Origin: Candidatus Edwardsbacteria bacterium RifOxyA12_full_54_48 | Lineage (GTDB): Bacteria; Edwardsbacteria; AC1; EtOH8 | Direction: 5' to 3' | DNA length: 64,000 bases | Assembly: GCA_001777915.1 (NCBI GenBank) | Contig: MFFN01000004.1 | Span: 681,744 to 745,743 of the forward strand | Part shown: positions 17,181 to 25,400 of the stretch, one piece after another | Layout of the letters: each line of letters opens with the position of its first letter | Numbering within the stretch: position 1 is the stretch's first letter | Program-made: the position numbers and the translations under genes | The notes under the pieces: generated by a model | Told to the model about the DNA's origin: nothing | Databases searched by the model: none | The model's input: the letters and a program-made list of their open reading frames with translations, nothing else

Positions 17181-17245
17181 AATTATCACGGGTTTTTTAG
17201 TGCCTCAGCGTTCATTCCCCCTACACCGCCACCCGGCCGGATTAA

Positions 17246-17671
17246 CTACTTATTCTCTTCCTCTGAATAATACCCGCTTGATCCGATAACCATATTATCC
17301 AGCACCCGAATCCCCAATAACTGGCAAGCCTCTCGCATCGTGCCCCAAAGCTGTCTATCCTCCGGCGATGGGTTGGTCTCTCCGCTAGGGTGGTTATGCA
17401 CCGTTATAATGCTTGGTGCTCCGCTGGCCACCACTCCCCTTAAAACAAGCCCTGGCATCACCCGGCAGCTATCGGCGCAACCCATGGCAGTCATCTCCTT
17501 CTTTACCACCTTGTTCTTAGTGTTGACGTGCAGAACCCAAAATATCTCCCTATCAGCCAAAGCCTCCTTTTGCATGTATTCATATACCGCCTGCGGGCTG
17601 CATAACGGCCTTTTAGAGATGGCTTCGGATACTTTGATCAACTCCAATGGGGTCGCTTTGTAACGTTTCAT
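17246..17671 (-). CDS. RadC-like JAB-domain protein, short form
   Basis: 141 residues. It has the JAMM/JAB metal motif: HNHPSG followed by PSPEDRQL, plus the upstream strand VLHVNTKNKV typical of RadC. It lacks the N-terminal helix-hairpin-helix domain of chromosomal RadC and matches the short RadC-like proteins common on plasmids and ICEs, whose role is unclear. The start at 17671 follows a good AGGAGG-like site; an in-frame upstream Met would fall in the preceding terminator. It ends 66 bp from the XRE gene end, convergent. Confidence 0.87.
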   Translation of the reverse strand: MKRYKATPLELIKVSEAISKRPLCSPQAVYEYMQKEALADREIFWVLHVNTKNKVVKKEMTAMGCADSCRVMPGLVLRGVVASGAPSIITVHNHPSGETNPSPEDRQLWGTMREACQLLGIRVLDNMVIGSSGYYSEEENK

Positions 17672-17691
17672 ATTTTCCTCCTTTTTGGGCA

Positions 17692-17728
17692 CAAAAAAAG
17701 AGCCACTCCGTTATTGGAATGGCTCTTA
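17692..17728 (-). terminator. Terminator between the zinc-ribbon gene and the RadC-like gene
   Basis: Stem GAGCCATTCC/GGAGTGGCTC followed by TTTTTTT on the minus strand. Confidence 0.8.
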
Positions 17729-17738
17729 TTCATGCTGT

Positions 17739-17921
17739 TTATTCTTCATGGCGATCCTTGCAATTGGGACAGTACTTGTCCGGACAGTAGACCTCCGTTT
17801 CCCTTCCCATATAGACAATAATCGCTGTGTGGCCGCAAAGTGGACACGCGGCCCTGACCTCTAGCCTTTCGGTAAAAACTTTCTTTCGCCCCGTCTTAAG
17901 GGCTATGGCTATAGAATGCAT
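17739..17921 (-). CDS. Small zinc-ribbon protein
   Basis: 60 residues with two cysteine pairs, CPLCGH and CPNCKD, separated by ~25 residues that include another Cys (YCPDKYC). It probably binds one zinc ion. It begins 8 bp after the ArdC-like gene, is probably co-transcribed with it, and ends before a strong terminator. Function unknown; small zinc proteins often accompany antirestriction genes on mobile elements. Confidence 0.6.
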   Translation of the reverse strand: MHSIAIALKTGRKKVFTERLEVRAACPLCGHTAIIVYMGRETEVYCPDKYCPNCKDRHEE

Positions 17922-17929
17922 ATTCCCTC

Positions 17930-18829
17930 CTATAAGTTAAAGTAATCGCCTAACCACAGGCAATTGTTGTAATTGATTTGTCCGGGTTCGTGAAGAATGT
18001 AATCCACAGCCTTTTGAGCCGCTGATGCCGCACAAATGATAAGCTTCTTATCGCCCTTGAGCCGCTTTAACCAATGGTCGATGTAGGCGGCCTGGTTCCG
18101 GATAGTGATGGGGGCTATTCCAGCATAAGCACATAGGAAGGAGGATCCAATCTCCGCTATCAGCTCCTCGTTGCTGTAAGCGGCATTAAACCCTGCCTTG
18201 TCATAGCTATTATTCCGGTCTAACCTTTTTTGGTGGCCTGTGGAATGAACGGACTCGTGCCAAAGGGTGCTGTAAAACTCCTCCGGGCTGTCAAACCACT
18301 CCCGGGCCGGCATCCCGATCAAGTCTTCTTTCCTATCGTAGTAAGCCCCTCTTGAGCCTATCAATCCCGGTTTATTTGGCATATTGGCAAACACCGTTTC
18401 GCAAGCCTCGATGGGATTAATCTCCTTTCCTATTTGGGGAATCTTCTCCGCCGGGATCCCTGTAGTCTGCTCTAAGTTGAAAACACAGTAGTACCTCATC
18501 AACGGCACCTCGGTTATCTCCCCGGATTGTGAATTGATGTGTTCCAACAACCGCCAGTAAACGATCCTGAATGCCCTCGATCCCGGCTTAACTTGTCCGC
18601 CCAATTCCGTTATCTGGTTAAAGGTCGCATAAAAAGGGCTGACATGTTCCGATAGGGACAGAATAAGTAAATTGATTCCGTGATACTGCCTCTTGCTGAT
18701 CATGTTCATTGGTAGGCGGGTCTTCCAAGGTTTTTGCCAGGGTATGGTGCCCTTCTCAAATGCCTCCAATATCTGATCCGTTACGATTTGGGCGACATCG
18801 GGCTTAAATTCCTTGGTCCTGGTGATCAT
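17930..18829 (-). CDS. ArdC-like antirestriction protein (ssDNA-binding plus zincin domain)
   Basis: 299 residues. The N-terminal DUF1738-type domain has IPWQKPWK and QYHGINLLIL; the C-terminal metallopeptidase-like domain has WHESVHSTGH (HExxH, near residue 190) and YSNEELIAEIGSSFLC, where the second glutamate probably acts as third zinc ligand. ArdC-type proteins of conjugative plasmids protect incoming single-stranded DNA from restriction. This fits an element that also carries its own restriction enzyme. Start at 18829 is preceded by AAGGAGAAAG. Confidence 0.88.
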   Translation of the reverse strand: MITRTKEFKPDVAQIVTDQILEAFEKGTIPWQKPWKTRLPMNMISKRQYHGINLLILSLSEHVSPFYATFNQITELGGQVKPGSRAFRIVYWRLLEHINSQSGEITEVPLMRYYCVFNLEQTTGIPAEKIPQIGKEINPIEACETVFANMPNKPGLIGSRGAYYDRKEDLIGMPAREWFDSPEEFYSTLWHESVHSTGHQKRLDRNNSYDKAGFNAAYSNEELIAEIGSSFLCAYAGIAPITIRNQAAYIDHWLKRLKGDKKLIICAASAAQKAVDYILHEPGQINYNNCLWLGDYFNL

Positions 18830-18875
18830 GGCTTTCTCCTTTGTTTTAGGTTACGACCTGCCGATATGACAGGCC

Positions 18876-19061
18876 CTAGAACTTTTCATGCCATTGTTTC
18901 GGGGTGGCTTCCTTACGGCCCTTGCACTTGTCCTTAGCCTTGAGCTCCTTGGGACATCCGTAGGCCGACACGTTGTACCCGGCATTGATGAACACAGCAA
19001 ACTTACACCCAATGCAGGTCTGACTTTCCGGCCATTGGTTGATCCTGAGTTTGGTTGACAT
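18876..19061 (-). CDS. Small cysteine-containing hypothetical protein
   Basis: 61 residues, basic, with CIGC and a later pair of cysteines (YGCP, DKCKGR), perhaps a small zinc-binding fold. The start at 19061 has an AGGAG-like site. It lies directly upstream of the ArdC-like gene on the same strand and is likely part of the same transcript. Not recognised. Confidence 0.55.
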   Translation of the reverse strand: MSTKLRINQWPESQTCIGCKFAVFINAGYNVSAYGCPKELKAKDKCKGRKEATPKQWHEKF

Positions 19062-19098
19062 GAATTTTCTCCTTTTAGTGGTTTAGATTTTGTTACCA

Positions 19099-19224
19099 TT
19101 AGTGACTCAGAGCTTCGAGTATGTGCTCCGACCAGCTTACGGCCAGTTCTAAATTACCGGCGTTGTAAGCCTCGTCCTGCGCTCTTTGGCAAGCCTGGAT
19201 AAAGTCCCATAGCTCGTGTGACAT
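19099..19224 (-). CDS. Very small hypothetical protein
   Basis: 41 residues (MSHELWDFIQACQRAQDEAY onward), acidic and helical. The start at 19224 is chosen because AAGGAGG lies just upstream; the longer open frame runs through a terminator and is not credible. First gene of the small-protein/ArdC operon. Confidence 0.5.
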   Translation of the reverse strand: MSHELWDFIQACQRAQDEAYNAGNLELAVSWSEHILEALSH

Positions 19225-19623
19225 AGGTTCCTCCTTGTTACGGTTAATAAAAAAGGGCCTGCCGATTTGACAGACCCTGGGGGAAACAAAAAAAAGCCCC
19301 ACCTCGGTTAAGAGATGGGGCTTTCTAAACGTTCTACAGTTCAACCTTAGCAAGAAATTCGGTGGATTTGCAGAAACATATGACATTCGAAAACGAATAT
19401 GTATTGGCTCAACGGACAGGACTGGGATGATAGTACAAGCAATTATGTTTTGATTGGCTAAAGTAATTCCGTTGAAGAGGAGGAGCCGCCGCTGGTCAAC
19501 ACGAATAACAACGATCTACACCATTCTTCTAAATTTGGTTTGTTTCACAGATCTAGTGGTTGCATCTGGCTTTTGTAATATTTAAAAAATGCCATATTAA
19601 CATTATCATCTCAAAGAATTTTA
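19225..19623. other. Divergent intergenic region between the ArdC operon and the cargo operon
   Basis: About 400 bp without a credible gene. It holds a terminator-like hairpin (19283-19325) and a 20-bp sequence (CTGCCGAT-T-TGACAG type, about 19259-19278) that recurs with two differences at about 18859-18878 in front of the ArdC-like gene. Confidence 0.45.
19283..19325. terminator. Bidirectional terminator-like hairpin
   Basis: GCCCCA...TGGGGC stem with A-rich sequence on the left and T-rich on the right, so it could end transcription from either side. It lies upstream of the small-protein/ArdC operon. Confidence 0.55.
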
Positions 19624-19652
19624 TTGACAAATCATCCTTGTTATATTATTAT
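19624..19652 (+). promoter_or_regulatory. Strong sigma70-type promoter of the cargo operon
   Basis: TTGACA (19624-19629), 17 bp spacer, TATTAT (19647-19652). It lies 65 bp upstream of the lipoprotein start codon. Its presence shows that the longer open frame beginning here is not all coding. Confidence 0.78.
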
Positions 19653-19716
19653 ATGGACTGGTTATAGTGCTATATTGGTTAAAGTAGCATCAATAATAAA
19701 TATAGGGGTAAAAATA

Positions 19717-20844
19717 ATGCTGGGAAGAGAACGTTTATTAATATTTGCTATGTTATCCAGTGTGTTAATGCTATTATTTGTCGGTTGTGGTACAAGCGGT
19801 GCAGGCCCCGGGACAGATACTGAATCGGGCGATGCCGGTGTTCTAACATTACAGGCGCATCCGATAACAGATAGCACTTCGGTTGAAGGAGAACAAAGGA
19901 ATAAAATATATGTTTCCTTAACAACCAACCCAATAGCAGCGGGTGCTTCAATTACTTTTACTGCTGCACGAGTAAATGATGTTTTAGTAGATATTTTCCC
20001 AAAGTCAATAACAGTAACAACTGATAATAATGGTGTTGCGAAATGTTCTTTTGTGGTTAGTATTCATGGAGAGACAGATTTCACTTGGTCGTCTAAAGAG
20101 TATTGGCCTGGTGAGGAATTTACAATAAAAGCTACGAAAGGTAGCGTCTTTACCATAATTAACTGTAAACAATGGAGATTTCTCAGGGTTGAATATGATT
20201 ATATGGCAAATTGCCAAGTATTGTTTGAATGGATGTCTAATCCGAACGAAGTTGGGTATACACAAAGCCAAAATATATTCTCCGGTTGGAGTATCTATAA
20301 ATCACAATATCCTGAAAGGAATTGTTATTCGGACTTTAAAAAAGACCTAACCACTTATCTAAAAACAGACCAGATAAATTTAAATGCGAATATATTTGCA
20401 ACTGAAGATGACCGTAATACGTTTTTAAAAAATAATGCAAATCGTGGTCCTGGGGTAGCTTCACCAGCATCCAATTATACAAGCTATCCATTATATATAG
20501 CTGGTGCCCAAGGTGTTGCCTGGACAACAGGATCAGGAAGTCAGATATACGGACAAGCCTCCGTTGATACATGGCCTGGCTGGGCAATGGTATATGTTGG
20601 GCGTATAAGGAGCGATATATCATCTCCAACACAACAAGAAAAGGTAATTAAATATGCGGTGGTTCATGAAATGGGCCATCAACTGGGTGGTCTTACGGAT
20701 TGGACAAGCGTTAATCATAGCGGAACTGTGACTACGGATTGTGTAATGGGATCGTATCCGTTTTCAAACGATGATTTATATGACCCTAAATTTTGTTTAA
20801 AATGTGTAAATACAATGAAAATTAGCCTGTTCAATAATTATTAA
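19717..20844 (+). CDS. Secreted lipoprotein with archaemetzincin-like zinc protease domain
   Basis: 375 residues. Lipoprotein signal: basic start, hydrophobic stretch and lipobox LFVGCG. Residues about 60-160 look like an Ig-like beta domain. The C-terminal domain has HEMGHQLGG near residue 317, then CVM (Met-turn) near 342 and CLKC near 361. HExxHxxG, CxM and CxxC in this order and spacing resemble the archaemetzincin (M54) zinc-site pattern, although the Cys usually found soon after the HExxH motif is Asp here. It is therefore a likely surface-exposed metalloprotease. Start chosen at 19717 to give a proper signal peptide. First gene of an operon with three further secreted proteins. Confidence 0.75.
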   Translation: MLGRERLLIFAMLSSVLMLLFVGCGTSGAGPGTDTESGDAGVLTLQAHPITDSTSVEGEQRNKIYVSLTTNPIAAGASITFTAARVNDVLVDIFPKSITVTTDNNGVAKCSFVVSIHGETDFTWSSKEYWPGEEFTIKATKGSVFTIINCKQWRFLRVEYDYMANCQVLFEWMSNPNEVGYTQSQNIFSGWSIYKSQYPERNCYSDFKKDLTTYLKTDQINLNANIFATEDDRNTFLKNNANRGPGVASPASNYTSYPLYIAGAQGVAWTTGSGSQIYGQASVDTWPGWAMVYVGRIRSDISSPTQQEKVIKYAVVHEMGHQLGGLTDWTSVNHSGTVTTDCVMGSYPFSNDDLYDPKFCLKCVNTMKISLFNNY

Positions 20845-20862
20845 GTATTAGGAGGAAATAAA

Positions 20863-21810
20863 ATGATTAAGAACCTTGTTTTTCTATTTCTGATTGTATT
20901 TCAATCAATTAGCTTTGCCGGTGAGGTGTCTTTTAAAGTACAGGTGGAAAAGGATACGTATTTGTTAAAAGAACCAATATTTATTAGATGGTCTGTAGTT
21001 AATAATGGAAAGGAAGTCCTAAGGTATGAGGATGTAGGACCAACTTATGGCAATATGAAATATATTTTAGTTAATGATAGAGGATCAAGTATCCCTTGGA
21101 ATGGTGTTCATACGGATTACTTGCGCGAAGCATTGTGGCATGGAGCAATACCCGTTGGGGATTCTTTAGTAAATGATTTTTATATGCAAGATAAAAATTT
21201 ACTTAATGGCACAAGAAACCTGATAGAAGGAAAATATTCTTTTACGGTTATTATTGATGAAAACACATTTATCCATCAACCTCAAATAATATCAAACACC
21301 GTCCACTTTGCAGTTATTAAACCGAAAGACACTAAAAGCAGTGGCTATGATGATTATGCGACTATAATGAGTAAAAAATATACGAGAGCAACGGATGAAG
21401 TTAATGATTGGGAAATTTTTGTTGTAACCTACCCCCACAGTGTTTATACCCCCAATGCCATACGGCAAATAATTTCCATTTATCGGACTATTCTGAACGA
21501 TAAAATTTCTGTACATAAGTGGGATCAAACATTATTTAAAGGATACCCAGATAATCTCATAACGGCAGAGTATCTTACCTACATGCTCTACTATTATGAA
21601 TCTACTATAGATTCTAAAGAGCGAAAAAGATTGATGTCGTTGTTAAATAAAATGATTGAAGAATCCCCCAAATCAAAATCCGGGATTCTGGCAAAGGCTG
21701 CCTTGGATCGTAAAAAAAGGACAGGTAAGTTTTGTGGTTTTGGCGCTTGGCCATGGGTGCCGGTACCCCTGAATGAAAGGGTTAATGGTTTTAAATATAT
21801 TGAAAAATAA
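20863..21810 (+). CDS. Secreted hypothetical protein of the cargo operon
   Basis: 315 residues. Signal peptide (MIKNLVFLFLIVFQSISFAG), then a beta-rich region (VEKDTYLLKEPIFIRWSVVN) like the bacterial Ig-like domains that follow peptidase or inhibitor signals, and a helical C-terminal half (about 165-290) that resembles TPR-like helices. AGGAGG ribosome site 7 bp upstream. It lies 18 bp after the protease gene. Function not recognised. Confidence 0.65.
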   Translation: MIKNLVFLFLIVFQSISFAGEVSFKVQVEKDTYLLKEPIFIRWSVVNNGKEVLRYEDVGPTYGNMKYILVNDRGSSIPWNGVHTDYLREALWHGAIPVGDSLVNDFYMQDKNLLNGTRNLIEGKYSFTVIIDENTFIHQPQIISNTVHFAVIKPKDTKSSGYDDYATIMSKKYTRATDEVNDWEIFVVTYPHSVYTPNAIRQIISIYRTILNDKISVHKWDQTLFKGYPDNLITAEYLTYMLYYYESTIDSKERKRLMSLLNKMIEESPKSKSGILAKAALDRKKRTGKFCGFGAWPWVPVPLNERVNGFKYIEK

Positions 21811-21836
21811 CATATAAAAAAGCGATGGGGAATAAA

Positions 21837-22424
21837 ATGAAAATAAATATAATATTTTTTAGTTTACAAATGCTATTATTTGTAAACATAGCTGAGATAT
21901 ATGCTCAACAAAGTAAAGCAGCTTTGCATAATGATAAATCGACAGCAACATCGAAAAGCATTGAAAATCTATGCAACACAATTCCATCAATGCCGGAAGA
22001 AGGAAAAATACAGGCTGTAATAAATTCTTTTTTTATGGGTATTGTGCTTGGGGACAGTGATAGAGTAGTGGCAGCATGTCGTTTTTCTAAAGAAGATAAA
22101 TCAAAAAGACAGTCGCTTGTAAAATTTACACAATTGTATAAAAATGTAAAATCCAACGAGGGGAAAGGCAGTCAATATATAGAAAAACCATTGTGGGATT
22201 TGATCTGGAAAGTAAATAAAACTATAAATATAAAAAATAATATTCAAGACATACCTGTCCAAATAGGGTTTAAGACGAGCCCTAAAAAACAAATAATGGT
22301 AAAAGTAACAAAATCTGGAACCTTGTGGTATATAACCGATTATCAGCAAATTATTAATTTTATTGAAGCAAATAGAAAGATTATAAAATCTATAAACAAG
22401 GATTCACGAAATGAAATGCAATAA
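21837..22424 (+). CDS. Secreted hypothetical protein of the cargo operon
   Basis: 195 residues from Met at 21837 (an upstream Met at 21825 adds four residues). Signal peptide with hydrophobic core and cleavage after IYAQ. The mature part is basic and mostly helical, without known motifs; the end GTLWYITDYQQIINF resembles DUF4878/SnoaL-like folds but this is weak. It overlaps the next gene by 14 bp, so it is translationally coupled to the giant protein. Confidence 0.6.
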   Translation: MKINIIFFSLQMLLFVNIAEIYAQQSKAALHNDKSTATSKSIENLCNTIPSMPEEGKIQAVINSFFMGIVLGDSDRVVAACRFSKEDKSKRQSLVKFTQLYKNVKSNEGKGSQYIEKPLWDLIWKVNKTINIKNNIQDIPVQIGFKTSPKKQIMVKVTKSGTLWYITDYQQIINFIEANRKIIKSINKDSRNEMQ

Positions 22425-25400
22425 TTTTATATTATATTGTTTGATATTATGTATATCAACTATGTGCTTAGCCGAGCAAACAACTTTGATTTTTGAAACA
22501 GCTGTTGATGTTGATAATACTTGGCCAATACCTGATATTTATTCAGATAAAATATGCGATAATCTAATAAAAGATAATATGGGTGGTTTGATTTTATTTA
22601 AAATTCCCTGGGGTGTTGCCGCACTTTATAAGCAAAGAACGGATGGGAAGTGGTTGGCTTCGACAATAATCGCAGATAATGGATTCAATAGGCTAGTGTG
22701 TGGTGAGAGTTATAATGGTTCGATAAATACATATGGCAGTTATGGAACCGGAAATGGGCAATTTCAATTTCCACAGGGAATTGCTGCGGATGTTAATGGA
22801 AATATATTTGTTGCAGATTTTCGGGGAAGTCGTATTGTATGGTTAACCTACGACATTACTACAAATACAATATCATTCAAACAAAATATAACGGGAGGGA
22901 ATCTTCTAAATCCTAAAGATGTAGACATTGATGATCGAGGCACTCCAACAGATCCTGCTGACGATGCAATATGGGTTACGGACTGGACGGGAAATAAATT
23001 GATAAAATATAAGCGTTCTGGCAATATTTTTATATATGATAGGTCTATCAGCGAATTAAATGGTATTGAAATGCGCACACCATCAGGCATAAGTCTGGTA
23101 TCATTTACGGAAGAGGAACCCAGGCTTTATGTAATCAATGATAATGGTAAAAAGATAAATGGTTGGGAGGCGCCAACGGGTAGTTGTTTGACCTCTGTGG
23201 AAACTGATCATTTTGGAAACGTCTGGGCTGTTGATGCAATCGGCAAAATACATAAATTTGGATACTATTTAAATTATTTAACATCAATTGGAAATGCAGG
23301 TTCAAATGTGGGACAGTTTTTGGTGCCTAAAGATTTTGCTGTAGCCAGATCCTTAACAAACAATGGTAATTTTTATAAGTCTGGATCTGTTGTGATTTCG
23401 GAAAAATGGACAAGTAATACAGGCGGACAAACATGGGTTATTGGAGCTGATATTGTTAACCTAACGGGAACGTATGATGAACATTATCGAATAGTTTCCT
23501 GGGATTGTATAGTGACAGATAACGCAGAAATCACAGCTCAAGTGATTAATTATAATACCGGGGCAATAGTAGCTACTCTTATTGATGAAGGATGGCATTT
23601 CGCAGGTGCATTGCGCCTGAACTGGTATGAACCTCCCGAAACATATGGCAAGTATTATTTGAGGATGACAATTACATCTTCATATAGCAGCAATGGTGTG
23701 CCTACGGTGAATAATAAAGTGATCACGAGTAGTATCATTGAAGTGCCAGTTGGTTATGCAATAAATTTCCATTCTGGTTTTGAGTCGAACTATATTTGGC
23801 CAATAGATGCTGAGTATCCTGCTTGTGAAAACGTGGTTGAATATAATAATAATATTACTTCATACGATGCTTCGGGGATCTGGGCTATACCTATGTGGTA
23901 TATTCCACATAGTGGATTATATTCTTATTTAGTTAAAGGTTATGATCAAAGCAGCTCAACAACAAATGATTATATATATTGGCGTTTATTTAATCGTGAC
24001 ATCAAAATAACAGAGAACTCGGTTTTATATTTTTGGAGAAGGGTAAGAACTTCACCTGGTGGTCAAGGCCGGATTTTTATTGATGCAAAATTAAAAAATG
24101 GAAAAGTAATAAGGGATATTTTTAATAATGGCACTTATTTGTGTGATCAGAAGGGGAAGAGAATACATCCTTCTTTTGCGCGACCTGATCCTGTAGATTG
24201 GAATTCATGGTGTTTCTATGCGATAAATTTAAGCTCTTTAACGGGAGAATATATTGATTATATTATGATAGGATATGATGATGATAATAATGAAAGTGGC
24301 TCTTTTGAAGTGTTTTTTGATGATGTTACAATAGAACAATATTATCCGTATAAAAATCAGTGGTATGCCGAGAGGTTTGGTGGGAATTCCAAAATAGATT
24401 TAAGTTTTAATACTGATAATTACGAAGGTGGCGCCGAACTTAAACTTAATGTTCTGGAAACAACAAGTCCGGGCACATGGGTTAACGGACCATTGCTGCG
24501 TAATAATATTGATGATGTGCCGGTCGCTCCCAATATGCGCGTAACCTGGGAACAGTATGACAGGAACCATTCATTATTATTTGAATTATTAGTTCAAGGC
24601 TCAGACGGACAGGATAGATGGCTGATATACGGGGCTAATGCCAGCAATCATTGGGATACTGACCAGGGCTTTGTTGATATGGGTATCGGGCAAAAGTTAC
24701 CTGAAGGATCTGGCATGCCGCGCGCCAGTAGGTTAAATGTTTGGGAAAAATTCAGCCGCAATATTAATGACGATTATTTTGCAGAATTTGACGTTTCAGC
24801 ATCAAGCATTAAAGAGCTTAGGTTAGGCCACTTCTCATATACCGGTTGGAGCGTTGGTGATCACGGCGGAACGGTAAAGAATATAGAGTTTACGGATGTT
24901 CCTGTGACTTCTTTTGTTAGCGGTTTCGAAGAAGGGCAATATACGCCCTTTGCCGACACTACTTATGAAAATACCATTGTTCCATATTTTGCAGGTCCTG
25001 TAGGCGCGGAAAACGGGGTAAACCCTCATGCGGGTAATAAAATGTATAAAATCCAGGGAACAGATGTTAATTTACCTATTGCTAAAGTTGCGGCCGTATC
25101 GGGGGCGATTGACGGTAAGACCTTTTGGAATGTTTATGATCCATATGTAAAAATCGGAAAAGGGTCTTGCCTGTCATTCTGGATGCATGTATATGCATCG
25201 CCAACAAATTATGGACAGATATTTGTCGATGCTACTACAAAGAGCGGAAAGCGTTTCAGTCAACTTATCGCACCTTCGAATATTTATCTCTGCGATAACA
25301 GCGGCATGAGAATAACCCCATCGGTTCATAAAGCGGCCATGGGCGAATGGGTCAACTATGTGGTCAACCTATCCAACAGTACCGCTTATCCCACGGGGTT

